The position numbers and the translations under genes were made by a program. Under the pieces are notes generated by a model, which had not been told where the DNA came from, ran no database searches, and saw only the letters and a list, made by a program, of their open reading frames with translations. From CAYOKT01 sp964404605 (GTDB taxonomy: Bacteria; Electryoneota; Electryoneia; Electryoneales; Electryoneaceae), in the NCBI GenBank assembly GCA_964404605.1, contig CAYOKT010000074.1:1-13599 (forward strand): a stretch of DNA of 13,599 bases, written 5' to 3'. Shown here one piece after another: positions 5,722-11,984 of this stretch. Each line of letters starts with the position of its first letter. Position 1 is the first letter of the stretch.

Positions 5722-6783
5722 TCATTTCCCAAGGATCTTCTTGACCTCACGGATCACCTCTTCCGGGCTGGGCACGATTCCCCCCTGCCGGCCGAAGAAG
5801 TGGATCGGCTTCCGCTCGCGGGTGTACAGGCGGATGTCCTCGATCATCTGTCCGTTGTTCATCTCCACCGAGAGCATCGCCTTGACGTGGCGCTTCTTCG
5901 ACAGCTCCGCGATCGCCTTCTCATCGAAGGGATAGAGGGTGATCGGGCGGAACAGGGCGACGTCGATTCCCTCCTCGTTCAGATGTTCCACGGCGGTCTT
6001 GCACACCCTCGCCGTGGTGCCGAAGCTGCAAAGGATGAGCTCCGGGTGCCCGAGTCCGCCGTAGAGTTCGCTGCGTGCCTCGGCCTTCATCCGTTCGTAT
6101 TTCGCGGCGAGCTTCCGGTTGTGCTCCTCGTTCTGCAGGGGGTCGAGATAGAGGGTTTTCACGAGGTGCGGGGCGCGCCCCTTCGCCCCCGTGATCGCCC
6201 AGTCGGAGTGGTCGGCGGGCTTGCCGAGCCGCACCGCCTCGAAATCCACCGGCTCCATCATCTGGCCGATCAAACCGTCCGCGAAGATCATCACCGGGTT
6301 GCGGTACTTGTCCGCCAGGTCGAAGGCGGTCATCACCAGTTCCACCGTCTCCTGCACGGTGGAGGGGGCGAGGACCAGGAGGTGATAGTCGCCGTGCCCC
6401 CCGCCGCGGGTGGATTGGAAGTAGTCGCCCTGGCTGGGAAGAATGCCGCCGAGTCCGGGCCCCGCGCGGCAGACATTGATGAACACCGTGGGCAGTTCGG
6501 CGCAGGTGATGTAGCTGATCGCCTCGCTCATCAGGCTGATGCCGGGGCTGGAGCTGGAGGTGAAGACCCGCTTGCCGCTGGCCGCGGCGCCGAAGATCAT
6601 GTTGCTCGCGCCGAGTTCGCTCTCCGCCTGCAGGAACACGCCGTCCACCTCCGGCATCCGCCGGGCGAGGTATTCGGCCACCTCGGTCTGCGGGGTGATC
6701 GGGTAGGCGAAATAGTATTTCGCCCCGGCCCGGATCGCCGCTTCCCCGATCGCTTCGTTGCCCTTCATCAACTTCTTCGCCAT
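5722..6783 (-). CDS. vorB: 2-oxoacid:ferredoxin oxidoreductase, alpha subunit (VorB-like)
   Basis: The 353-residue product has the alpha-subunit pyrimidine-binding domain with YPITPQTE (27-34), LQAESELGASNM (51-62) and TSSSSPG (75-81). GGGHGDYHLLVLAPSTVQE follows near 127-145, with a C-terminal transketolase-like domain after it. The length and these motifs match the compact alpha subunits commonly annotated VorB (3-methyl-2-oxobutanoate dehydrogenase); the closely related KorA (2-oxoglutarate) cannot be excluded, so the symbol reflects family resemblance rather than proven substrate. The ATG at 6783 is favoured over an adjacent GTG at 6786 because GAGG lies seven bases upstream. It follows the ferredoxin gene by 67 bases and is nearly fused to the beta gene. 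Confidence 0.9.
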   Translation of the reverse strand: MAKKLMKGNEAIGEAAIRAGAKYYFAYPITPQTEVAEYLARRMPEVDGVFLQAESELGASNMIFGAAASGKRVFTSSSSPGISLMSEAISYITCAELPTVFINVCRAGPGLGGILPSQGDYFQSTRGGGHGDYHLLVLAPSTVQETVELVMTAFDLADKYRNPVMIFADGLIGQMMEPVDFEAVRLGKPADHSDWAITGAKGRAPHLVKTLYLDPLQNEEHNRKLAAKYERMKAEARSELYGGLGHPELILCSFGTTARVCKTAVEHLNEEGIDVALFRPITLYPFDEKAIAELSKKRHVKAMLSVEMNNGQMIEDIRLYTRERKPIHFFGRQGGIVPSPEEVIREVKKILGK

Positions 6784-6850
6784 CACTCAACCTCGAAACT
6801 GGCGCGGGGCCGGATGAATCAGGTCCCCGCTGTAAGGCGCGAATGGGTCG

Positions 6851-7084
6851 TCAGTACGGGAAAAACAGGTATTGCACCGCGTTTACGCTCACCTCGATGG
6901 CGATGTCCGGGCAGGAGATGGCGCAGAGACGGCAACCGATGCAGCGCGGCTGGTCGAACACCTCGGCGTAGAAATAGCCCTTGGTGTTGATCTCCGACCC
7001 CTGCCGAATAATCCCCTGCGGGCACGCCCGGATGCACAGGTCGCAGCCCTTGCAGCGCTCCGGATCGATCCTGACCAGTGGCAT
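6851..7084 (-). CDS. 2x[4Fe-4S] ferredoxin, delta-type subunit of the 2-oxoacid oxidoreductase
   Basis: The 77-residue product contains two complete cluster motifs, CKGCDLCIRAC (11-21) and CIGCRLCAISC (48-58), each followed by proline as in bacterial ferredoxins. Small proteins of this kind act as the delta subunit (KorD/VorD) that accepts electrons from the beta subunit. The ATG at 7084 has an excellent ribosome site, GGAGAGG, just upstream; an in-frame extension to 7192 is low-complexity and rejected. It precedes the alpha gene, the order seen in many KOR/VOR operons. The C-terminal YLFFPY tail is unusually aromatic for a ferredoxin, and I have no assignment for it. Confidence 0.93.
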   Translation of the reverse strand: MPLVRIDPERCKGCDLCIRACPQGIIRQGSEINTKGYFYAEVFDQPRCIGCRLCAISCPDIAIEVSVNAVQYLFFPY

Positions 7085-7329
7085 GCTTCCTCTCCGCTTC
7101 GCTTCCCGCTTTACTCCGGGCTCATGGTGAACCCGCGACGGACCGCTGTCCTCGGGCGGCTGGCTGCCCGCCCGGTCGTTCCCTCGATGCAACCCGTCCG
7201 CCCTTGAACCCCGTCCGCGCCTCCCGCGCCCTCTTTGCTTCGCCGCTTTCCGTTCTTGCCGCTTCCTGCTCCACCGCCTGCGCGCCGCCGGACATGGAGC
7301 CGCCGCCGCTTCCGCCGGGCCGCCCCGTC
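7085..7329. other. 245-bp gap between the P-loop gene and the ferredoxin gene
   Basis: No recognised gene lies here. The minus strand is strongly purine-rich and carries a 57-codon open frame (7295-7122, starting MSGGAQAVEQEAA) without a ribosome site. A hairpin with a 7-bp stem (CGGGCGG 7153-7159 and CCGCCCG 7168-7174, eight-base loop) follows inside it. The gap could hold an internal promoter or processing site for the oxidoreductase genes, but I see no clear promoter. Confidence 0.4.
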
Positions 7330-8181
7330 CTACCGGGTCAGGCGCGCGAAATTATCCCGGGCGTGAGTCGCCATCGACCCGGGCGCCGGACCGCCCAGCC
7401 AGGGCGGGAGCATGATGCGTTTCAACGGCAGAACGGGAGCGGGGAAACCGTCCACCATGATCAACTTTTGCCTCTCGTCCCCGGCGGCGATCCACCCCTC
7501 CACGGCCAGGGCTTCGCGCGGGGCGGTGACATAGGCCACGGGGATCCCGCGCGCGCCGGCGACTTCGAGGGCGAACTCGGCTCCCGCGCGCGCCATCGCC
7601 AGGTCGGTCTCCTCCATCAGGTGCGTGTTCCCGACCACGGCGGTGATCGAAAGGCGCGAGGCCTGCTCGATCTCGTCCATGTATCGCAGTGCGCCCTCGA
7701 CCGTGTCGGTGAAGGGACGATTCCGGTTGAGGACGAAGTACATTTCGTAAGGGTTGCGGCGGAAGAGGGGGGTCAGGGAGGCGAGCACCGTCGCGCCCAC
7801 GTTGTCCCCCCCGACATCGAGCACGGAGATTCCCTCCGGGCGCTCGATCGCTCCCTGCACTTCCGGGAGCACGATAGGCAGGTCGGCGCTGTGCATGCCG
7901 CCCTCCGGCGCGACCACCCGTACACCCAGCTCCTCGAGGGGCTCGCGAGCTTCACGGCACCGGAAATAGGGGTTCACCAGGTCGAGGTCGGCGATCAGCA
8001 CCTTTTCGCCCGAGAGGGCGAGCGAACGGACCACGTTGACCGAGACCTCGGTCTTTCCGCTGCCGTAATTGCCGGTGAACAGAAGGACATCCCGACCGGA
8101 AGGGTGCAGGGAAAGGGTACCAGCCTCACTGTGGGGTGCATTGCTTGTTCGTTTCTTCACGTTTTCCAAGATCGCGGTCAT
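7330..8181 (-). CDS. P-loop ATPase of the ParA/MinD/cobyrinate-synthase-like superfamily
   Basis: The 283-residue product carries a Walker A motif GNYGSGKTE (37-45), a conserved acidic strand ADLDLVNPYFR (64-74) and a Walker-B-like strand SVLDVGGDNVGA (119-130). It also has VVGNTHLMEET near 182-192, where the NTH tripeptide may serve base recognition. This is the SIMIBI/deviant P-loop type often labelled nucleotide-binding or CobQ/CobB/MinD/ParA-like. Its function is unknown; it is not a ParA partition protein by context. It is the first gene of the minus-strand series and lies upstream of the 2-oxoacid oxidoreductase genes, which suggests a helper role such as cofactor or cluster handling. 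The ATG at 8181 has AGAAGGAG only one base away, an unusually short spacing; a TTG at 8214 is an alternative without a good ribosome site. Confidence 0.8.
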   Translation of the reverse strand: MTAILENVKKRTSNAPHSEAGTLSLHPSGRDVLLFTGNYGSGKTEVSVNVVRSLALSGEKVLIADLDLVNPYFRCREAREPLEELGVRVVAPEGGMHSADLPIVLPEVQGAIERPEGISVLDVGGDNVGATVLASLTPLFRRNPYEMYFVLNRNRPFTDTVEGALRYMDEIEQASRLSITAVVGNTHLMEETDLAMARAGAEFALEVAGARGIPVAYVTAPREALAVEGWIAAGDERQKLIMVDGFPAPVLPLKRIMLPPWLGGPAPGSMATHARDNFARLTR

Positions 8182-8263
8182 GCTCCTTCTGTCATGGCCT
8201 CCCCACCCCGCCAAGATAGCCTCGGAAGCGAGCTTCGCGCAAGTGAGGGCATTCCGGTTTATT

Positions 8264-8279
8264 TTTAGGATAACCTAAA
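8264..8279. promoter_or_regulatory. Operator-like inverted repeat TTTAGG-N4-CCTAAA
   Basis: TTTAGG (8264-8269) and CCTAAA (8274-8279) form a perfect inverted repeat with a four-base spacer, in an AT-rich pocket of GC-rich DNA. It lies 83-98 bases upstream of the P-loop ATPase start, where an operator for the redox operon would sit. The TTAGG/CCTAA half-sites resemble those bound by DtxR-family metal regulators, though the spacing is shorter than in the 19-bp DtxR/IdeR box. The assignment to a regulator is inference. Confidence 0.45.
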
Positions 8280-8294
8280 CCTTACAAGTCAGTC

Positions 8295-8310
8295 TGTGAA
8301 TGGATTCGCA
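8295..8310. promoter_or_regulatory. Near-perfect inverted repeat TGTGAAT-GG-ATTCGCA
   Basis: The two seven-base arms match at six positions (one mismatch, T/C). It lies 15 bases beyond the TTTAGG palindrome, away from the P-loop gene. It could be a second regulator site, but I cannot assign a family. Confidence 0.3.
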
Positions 8311-8582
8311 ACTCGGAAGAGGGGGAATAGGAGGGAGTAAGCCCCTGTGAATTCGTGAAATGTGGCCTCGCGGCCGGATAAACGGAGACACCACTACGTT
8401 ACACTTGTCACAAAGTCTGCAAGGGAAGGTTCTGGGATCTCTCCGAGGGGGAAAGCCGCCCGCGTGGTCCGCCGGAGGATGCCGCCGGAGCCCGATACCG
8501 CCGGCAGCGGAGGGGGATCTCTCCGGGAGGGTACAGGCTCGCGGGGGCGGGAAAGCGGGGGAGAAATGGTTGAAGACAGCTT

Positions 8583-8595
8583 GTATATTTATACT
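8583..8595 (+). promoter_or_regulatory. AT-rich promoter-like patch for the yajC operon
   Basis: TATACT (8590-8595) matches a bacterial -10 box at five of six positions and stands out in GC-rich sequence. TTGAAG (8570-8575) resembles a -35 box, but the 14-base spacing is short, so recognition may depend on an activator or another sigma factor. The patch also contains a small inverted repeat, GTATA-TT-TATAC (8583-8594). A transcript from here would have a leader of about 110 bases before yajC. Confidence 0.4.
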
Positions 8596-8709
8596 TTCCT
8601 CTGGCGGATTCGCCCCGGGAGAATGGGGAGAGCGAGGGGTCGGACCGGCCGGGCGACAGAATGAGCCGGAACCGGCCGGACGGTGGGAACAACGAAAGGG
8701 TGTGAAGCA

Positions 8710-9045
8710 ATGATGCCTTGGACGATTATCCTTGCCGCGGGCGAGGGTGCAGCGAAAGGAGGGGGAGGGGGAATGCTCGGTCTCCTGCCGTTCCTGCTCA
8801 TCTTCGTCATCTTCTATTTCCTCATCCTTCGCCCGCAGTCGAAGCAGCAGAAAGAGCGGGCGAAAATGATCGGGCAGTTGAAGCAAGGGGATTCGGTCGT
8901 CACCATCGGCGGGGTTCATGGGACCATCGCCGGAATCCGCGAGAAGGACAACACCCTGATCATCAAGGTGGCGGACAACTTGAAGTTGACCGTGGACCGC
9001 TCCGCGGTGAACCGCGTGGTGGGCAAGGACGACGGCGGAAAATAG
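8710..9045 (+). CDS. yajC: YajC, Sec translocon accessory subunit
   Basis: The 111-residue product has one hydrophobic transmembrane segment (about 22-40, MLGLLPFLLIFVIFYFLIL) directly followed by RPQSKQQKE. It then shows the family signature GDSVVTIGGVHGTIAGI (60-76). YajC associates with SecDF and SecYEG in the inner membrane and assists protein export. The glycine-rich segment before the membrane helix (GGGGG) is common in YajC proteins. The first of two adjacent ATGs is chosen; AAAGGG lies nine bases upstream, while a GTG at 8683 is less likely. It is normally next to secD or tgt, but here it leads into def, 25 bases downstream. Confidence 0.95.
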   Translation: MMPWTIILAAGEGAAKGGGGGMLGLLPFLLIFVIFYFLILRPQSKQQKERAKMIGQLKQGDSVVTIGGVHGTIAGIREKDNTLIIKVADNLKLTVDRSAVNRVVGKDDGGK

Positions 9046-9070
9046 CCGTCGCGGGTCCGGGAGAAGAACG

Positions 9071-9610
9071 ATGGCGAAGATGCCGATTCGGGTGTATGGT
9101 GATCCTCTGCTGCGCCGGCATTCGAAGGAGGTGACCGAGTTCGACGAGTCGCTGGAGGCGCTGGCGGTGGACATGGTGGAGACGATGCTCGCTGCGGACG
9201 GCATCGGTCTCGCCGCGCCGCAGGTGGGGGTCTCCCGGTGCTTCATCGTCATCGGGATCCCCGTGGAGGAAGACGACGGCGACGCACGGAAAATCCTCGT
9301 CCTGGTCAACCCGGAGATCCTCGAAGTGAGCGAGGAGACCGTCGTCATGGAGGAGGGCTGCCTGTCCCTGCCCGGAATCACGGAGGAGATCGAGCGGCCG
9401 ACCGATGTCCGCGTCCGTTATCAGAACCTCAAGGGAGAAACCCTCGAAATCGAGGTGGGTGGGTTGCTCGCGCGGGTCATCCAGCATGAGAAGGACCATC
9501 TCGACGGCGTGCTGTTCATCGACCACCTGCCTCCCCTCAAGCGCACCCTGCTGCGCGGCAAATTGAAGAAGCTTCGCGAGGAGCACGAAGACCTTCAGTA
9601 CACGGTTTAA
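9071..9610 (+). CDS. def: Peptide deformylase
   Basis: The 179-residue product carries all three deformylase motifs: GIGLAAPQVG (44-53), EGCLSLPG (95-102, metal ligand C97) and QHEKDHLDG (138-146, metal ligands H139 and H143, catalytic E140). It removes the N-formyl group from nascent proteins using a metal ion. The start has GGGAG a few bases upstream. Length is normal for the bacterial enzyme. It lies four bases before fmt, the gene for the enzyme that adds the formyl group, the classic def-fmt pairing. Confidence 0.97.
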   Translation: MAKMPIRVYGDPLLRRHSKEVTEFDESLEALAVDMVETMLAADGIGLAAPQVGVSRCFIVIGIPVEEDDGDARKILVLVNPEILEVSEETVVMEEGCLSLPGITEEIERPTDVRVRYQNLKGETLEIEVGGLLARVIQHEKDHLDGVLFIDHLPPLKRTLLRGKLKKLREEHEDLQYTV

Positions 9611-9614
9611 CGCG

Positions 9615-10559
9615 ATGCGGGTCGCCTTCCTCGGGACGGCGGAATTCGCGGTGCCGACCCTCCGCGGGTTGCTGGAAAGCGACCATGAAGTGGTCGGAGT
9701 CGTCACCGGTCCGGACAAGCCGGCAGGCCGCGGGCGCCGGCTCCGGCCGACGCCCGTGAAACGTGTCGCGGAGGCCGCCGGCCTGCCGCTGCTCACACCC
9801 TCGCGCCTGAAAGATCCCGCCTTTCTCGCCGATTTCACCTCCCGGCGGCCCGATGTCGCCGTCGTCGTCGCCTTCCGCATCCTTCCCCGGGAGCTGTTCA
9901 CCCTTCCCCCGCACGGGACGCTGAATGTCCACCCGAGCCTGCTTCCCCGGTACCGCGGACCGGCGCCGGTCAACTGGGCGTTGATCAACGGGGAGCGGGA
10001 GACCGGGGTCAGCATCATCCGCATCAGCGAGACGGTGGATGCCGGCGGACTGCTGCTGCAGGAGAAAGTCGCGGTGGATCCGCTGGAGACCGCCGGGGAG
10101 TTGGCGGCGCGGCTCGCTTCCCTGGGAGCGATGATGACCCTGCGGGCGCTGGAGGGGCTCGCGGAGGGCTCGCTCGTACCCCTTCCGCAGGACGATTCTC
10201 TGGTCACCCGGGCTCCGAAACTGGTGAAGGAGGACGGCCGCATCGACTGGTCGCGGTCCGCGCTGGAGGTGCACAACCGGGTGCGCGGCGTGGACCCCTG
10301 GCCCGGGGCGTACGGCACCCTCTCCGGCCGGATGCTGAAGCTGTTCCGTTCACGGCCCCTCGAGCACCCTTCGGGACAGCCCGGCGAGATCCTCGAAGCG
10401 GGCGGGGAGCTGGTCGTCGCCTGCGGAGCGGGGGCGGTCGCTTTCGCCGAGGTTCAACTTGCCGGAAAAAAACGGATGCAAGTGTCCGATTTTCTCCGGG
10501 GTTTCCGGCTTGCGGTCGGAGCGCGGTTCGAATCGGTGGTTGAGGGCGGTGACGGCTGA
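9615..10559 (+). CDS. fmt: Methionyl-tRNA formyltransferase
   Basis: The 314-residue product transfers a formyl group from 10-formyl-tetrahydrofolate to initiator Met-tRNA. The N-terminal formyltransferase domain has FLGTAEFAVP (5-14), the catalytic set N104 and H106 (NVHPSLLPRYRGPAP) and D142 (VDAGG). The second aspartate of the usual DxGD motif is glycine here. A C-terminal OB-like domain begins near 205 with KEDGRIDW and includes RVRGVDPWPGAY. The start is four bases after the def stop without a clear ribosome site, so translational coupling is likely. Confidence 0.96.
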   Translation: MRVAFLGTAEFAVPTLRGLLESDHEVVGVVTGPDKPAGRGRRLRPTPVKRVAEAAGLPLLTPSRLKDPAFLADFTSRRPDVAVVVAFRILPRELFTLPPHGTLNVHPSLLPRYRGPAPVNWALINGERETGVSIIRISETVDAGGLLLQEKVAVDPLETAGELAARLASLGAMMTLRALEGLAEGSLVPLPQDDSLVTRAPKLVKEDGRIDWSRSALEVHNRVRGVDPWPGAYGTLSGRMLKLFRSRPLEHPSGQPGEILEAGGELVVACGAGAVAFAEVQLAGKKRMQVSDFLRGFRLAVGARFESVVEGGDG

Positions 10560-10599
10560 ACGATGAACCGAAGTTCCAAAGGGCGAAAAATGGGTGGGC

Positions 10600-10618
10600 G
10601 GGCGCGTGGAGCGCGCCC
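10600..10618. repeat. GC-rich hairpin between fmt and rsmB
   Basis: GGGCGCG (10600-10606) pairs with CGCGCCC (10612-10618) across a TGGAG loop, in the 99-base gap after fmt. No T-run follows, so it is not a canonical terminator. It may attenuate or stabilise the transcript. Confidence 0.45.
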
Positions 10619-10658
10619 CGTGAGATCGGCATGAAAATTAGTAACACAGGCAGGGTCC

Positions 10659-11984
10659 ATGACGCGTAAACGGCGCAACCCGCGCCGCGTGGCGGCGGAG
10701 ATCATCGCGCGCTGGGAGCACTCCGGTGAGAAGATCGACTCGCTGCGTGATGAGATTCTCGGCGGCGAGGAGGGCTGGGACCCCCGTGACCGGGCGCTGG
10801 TCACCGAACTCGCCTACGGTGTCGTCCGTCATCTCGGCGAGTTGGACGGCCGTCTCGCGGAGCTGGTTTCGGCGGACCTCGCGAAGATGCAGCACCGGCT
10901 GCTCGCGATCCTGCGCGTCGGACTGTACCAACTGCTGCACCTGGAGCGCGTTCCGGTGCACGCGGCGGTGAACGAGGCGGTCGCGCACGCCCGGGCGCTG
11001 TTCGGCGAGGGCGCCGCCGGCCTGGCGAACGCCGTCCTCCGCCGCGCCGCCACCGAGCAGGGGTTTCGCTTCACCGATGCGTTCTACGCCGGAAGGGGGC
11101 TCCTGCACCAGTGGCGGAGCAAGTGGGTGGAGCAGTGGGGCGAGGAAAAAGCGGATGCCTGGATCCGATTTTTGTCGCGCATCCCCCCGGTAGGCCTTCG
11201 CCGCAACCTCCTGAGGACCGGGGATGATGCTTCCTGGGCCGCCCTTCTCCGGGAGGAGGGCGTCTCCGGCGAACCGCACCCCGGGTGGCCCGGCTACCTG
11301 TACGCTCGCGGGGTGAAGCCGGCGGTTCTTCCTTCCTTCCAGCAGGGATTGACCACCGCGCAGGACCCGGCCGCCGGGATCGCACCCGCGGCTCTGGACC
11401 CGCAGCCCGGCGACGCCGTTCTCGACCTGTGTTGCGCCCCCGGGGGGAAAACCGCCGTACTTTGGGAGCGGATGGCGGCGGAGGGCCGTCTTCTCGCCGT
11501 GGACAAGAGCCTGAAACGCAACCGCTTGACGCGCGAGGGGCTCGAGCGGTTGGGGCACGAGGGGGTGGAGGTGGAGACGGCGGACCTGATGAGCTGGAGC
11601 CCGCAGGAGCGGTTCGACCGGGTCCTCATCGATGTCCCGTGCAGCGGCACGGGGGTCGCGCACCGCCGCCCGGACCTTCTCGCCCGCCGCAGCCCGCTGG
11701 ATGTGCCGCACCTGGGCAAGCTGCAGCGAAGCCTGTTGAACCGGGCCGCCGAGTGGGTGAAGCCCGGCGGGGTGCTGGTCTACAGCACGTGCAGCCTCGA
11801 ACCGGAGGAGAACGAGACGAGGGCGGGGGAGTTCGACAAGAGGTCCGGCGGCGAGTTCCGCCGCGACGAGTTGCCGGAAACGATCCCCGCCGCCTGGCGG
11901 CGGGGAGTCGGGGAGGCCGCCACCTGGCCGCCGGAGCACGGCGTGGACGGCGTCTATGTCGTCCGCTGGAGGCGTTCGGCATGA
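10659..11984 (+). CDS. rsmB: 16S rRNA (cytosine-C5)-methyltransferase RsmB
   Basis: The 441-residue product has an N-terminal NusB-like RNA-binding domain (about 5-135, with LAYGVVRHLGELD and VNEAVAHARALFGEGAAGLANAVLRR). A C-terminal SAM-dependent methyltransferase domain follows: SAM motif I DLCCAPGGKT (256-265), DVPCSGTG (325-332, C328) and YSTCSLEPEENE (375-386, probable nucleophile C378). It methylates C967 (E. coli numbering) in 16S rRNA. Two-cysteine catalysis is the family norm and both cysteines are present. The stop overlaps the next gene's start as ATGA. Placement after def-fmt is widely conserved. Confidence 0.95.
   Translation: MTRKRRNPRRVAAEIIARWEHSGEKIDSLRDEILGGEEGWDPRDRALVTELAYGVVRHLGELDGRLAELVSADLAKMQHRLLAILRVGLYQLLHLERVPVHAAVNEAVAHARALFGEGAAGLANAVLRRAATEQGFRFTDAFYAGRGLLHQWRSKWVEQWGEEKADAWIRFLSRIPPVGLRRNLLRTGDDASWAALLREEGVSGEPHPGWPGYLYARGVKPAVLPSFQQGLTTAQDPAAGIAPAALDPQPGDAVLDLCCAPGGKTAVLWERMAAEGRLLAVDKSLKRNRLTREGLERLGHEGVEVETADLMSWSPQERFDRVLIDVPCSGTGVAHRRPDLLARRSPLDVPHLGKLQRSLLNRAAEWVKPGGVLVYSTCSLEPEENETRAGEFDKRSGGEFRRDELPETIPAAWRRGVGEAATWPPEHGVDGVYVVRWRRSA

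Larger units (their letters stand above)
8182..8709. other. Divergent intergenic regulatory region
   Basis: This 528-base stretch separates the minus-strand redox operon from plus-strand yajC. It contains two inverted repeats resembling operators (8264-8279 and 8295-8310), an AT-rich promoter-like patch (8583-8595), and a 12-bp direct repeat GGGATCTCTCCG at 8434-8445 and 8514-8525, 80 bp apart. The middle part is purine-rich on the plus strand. I see no tRNA, known riboswitch or small-RNA signature, and the open frames crossing it lack protein-like features. Confidence 0.6.

Noticed and set aside
5668..6990. 440-codon plus-strand open frame opposite the alpha subunit
   Set aside because: Antisense shadow of a clear VorB-like gene; histidine-, arginine- and alanine-rich translation without family motifs.
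8350..8420. Possible Rex-type redox operator (GTGAATTCGTGAA and TTGTCACAA segments)
   Set aside because: Neither segment forms the TTGTGA-N6-TCACAA-type dyad expected for Rex; only loose half-site similarity.
8275..9381. 368-codon minus-strand open frame across the divergent region, yajC and def
   Set aside because: It overlaps two confident plus-strand genes and the non-coding promoter region, and shows no protein-family features.
10563..10634. 23-codon frame (MNRSSKGRKMGG...) between fmt and rsmB
   Set aside because: No ribosome site, basic low-complexity peptide, and part of it is the GC hairpin; most likely non-coding.
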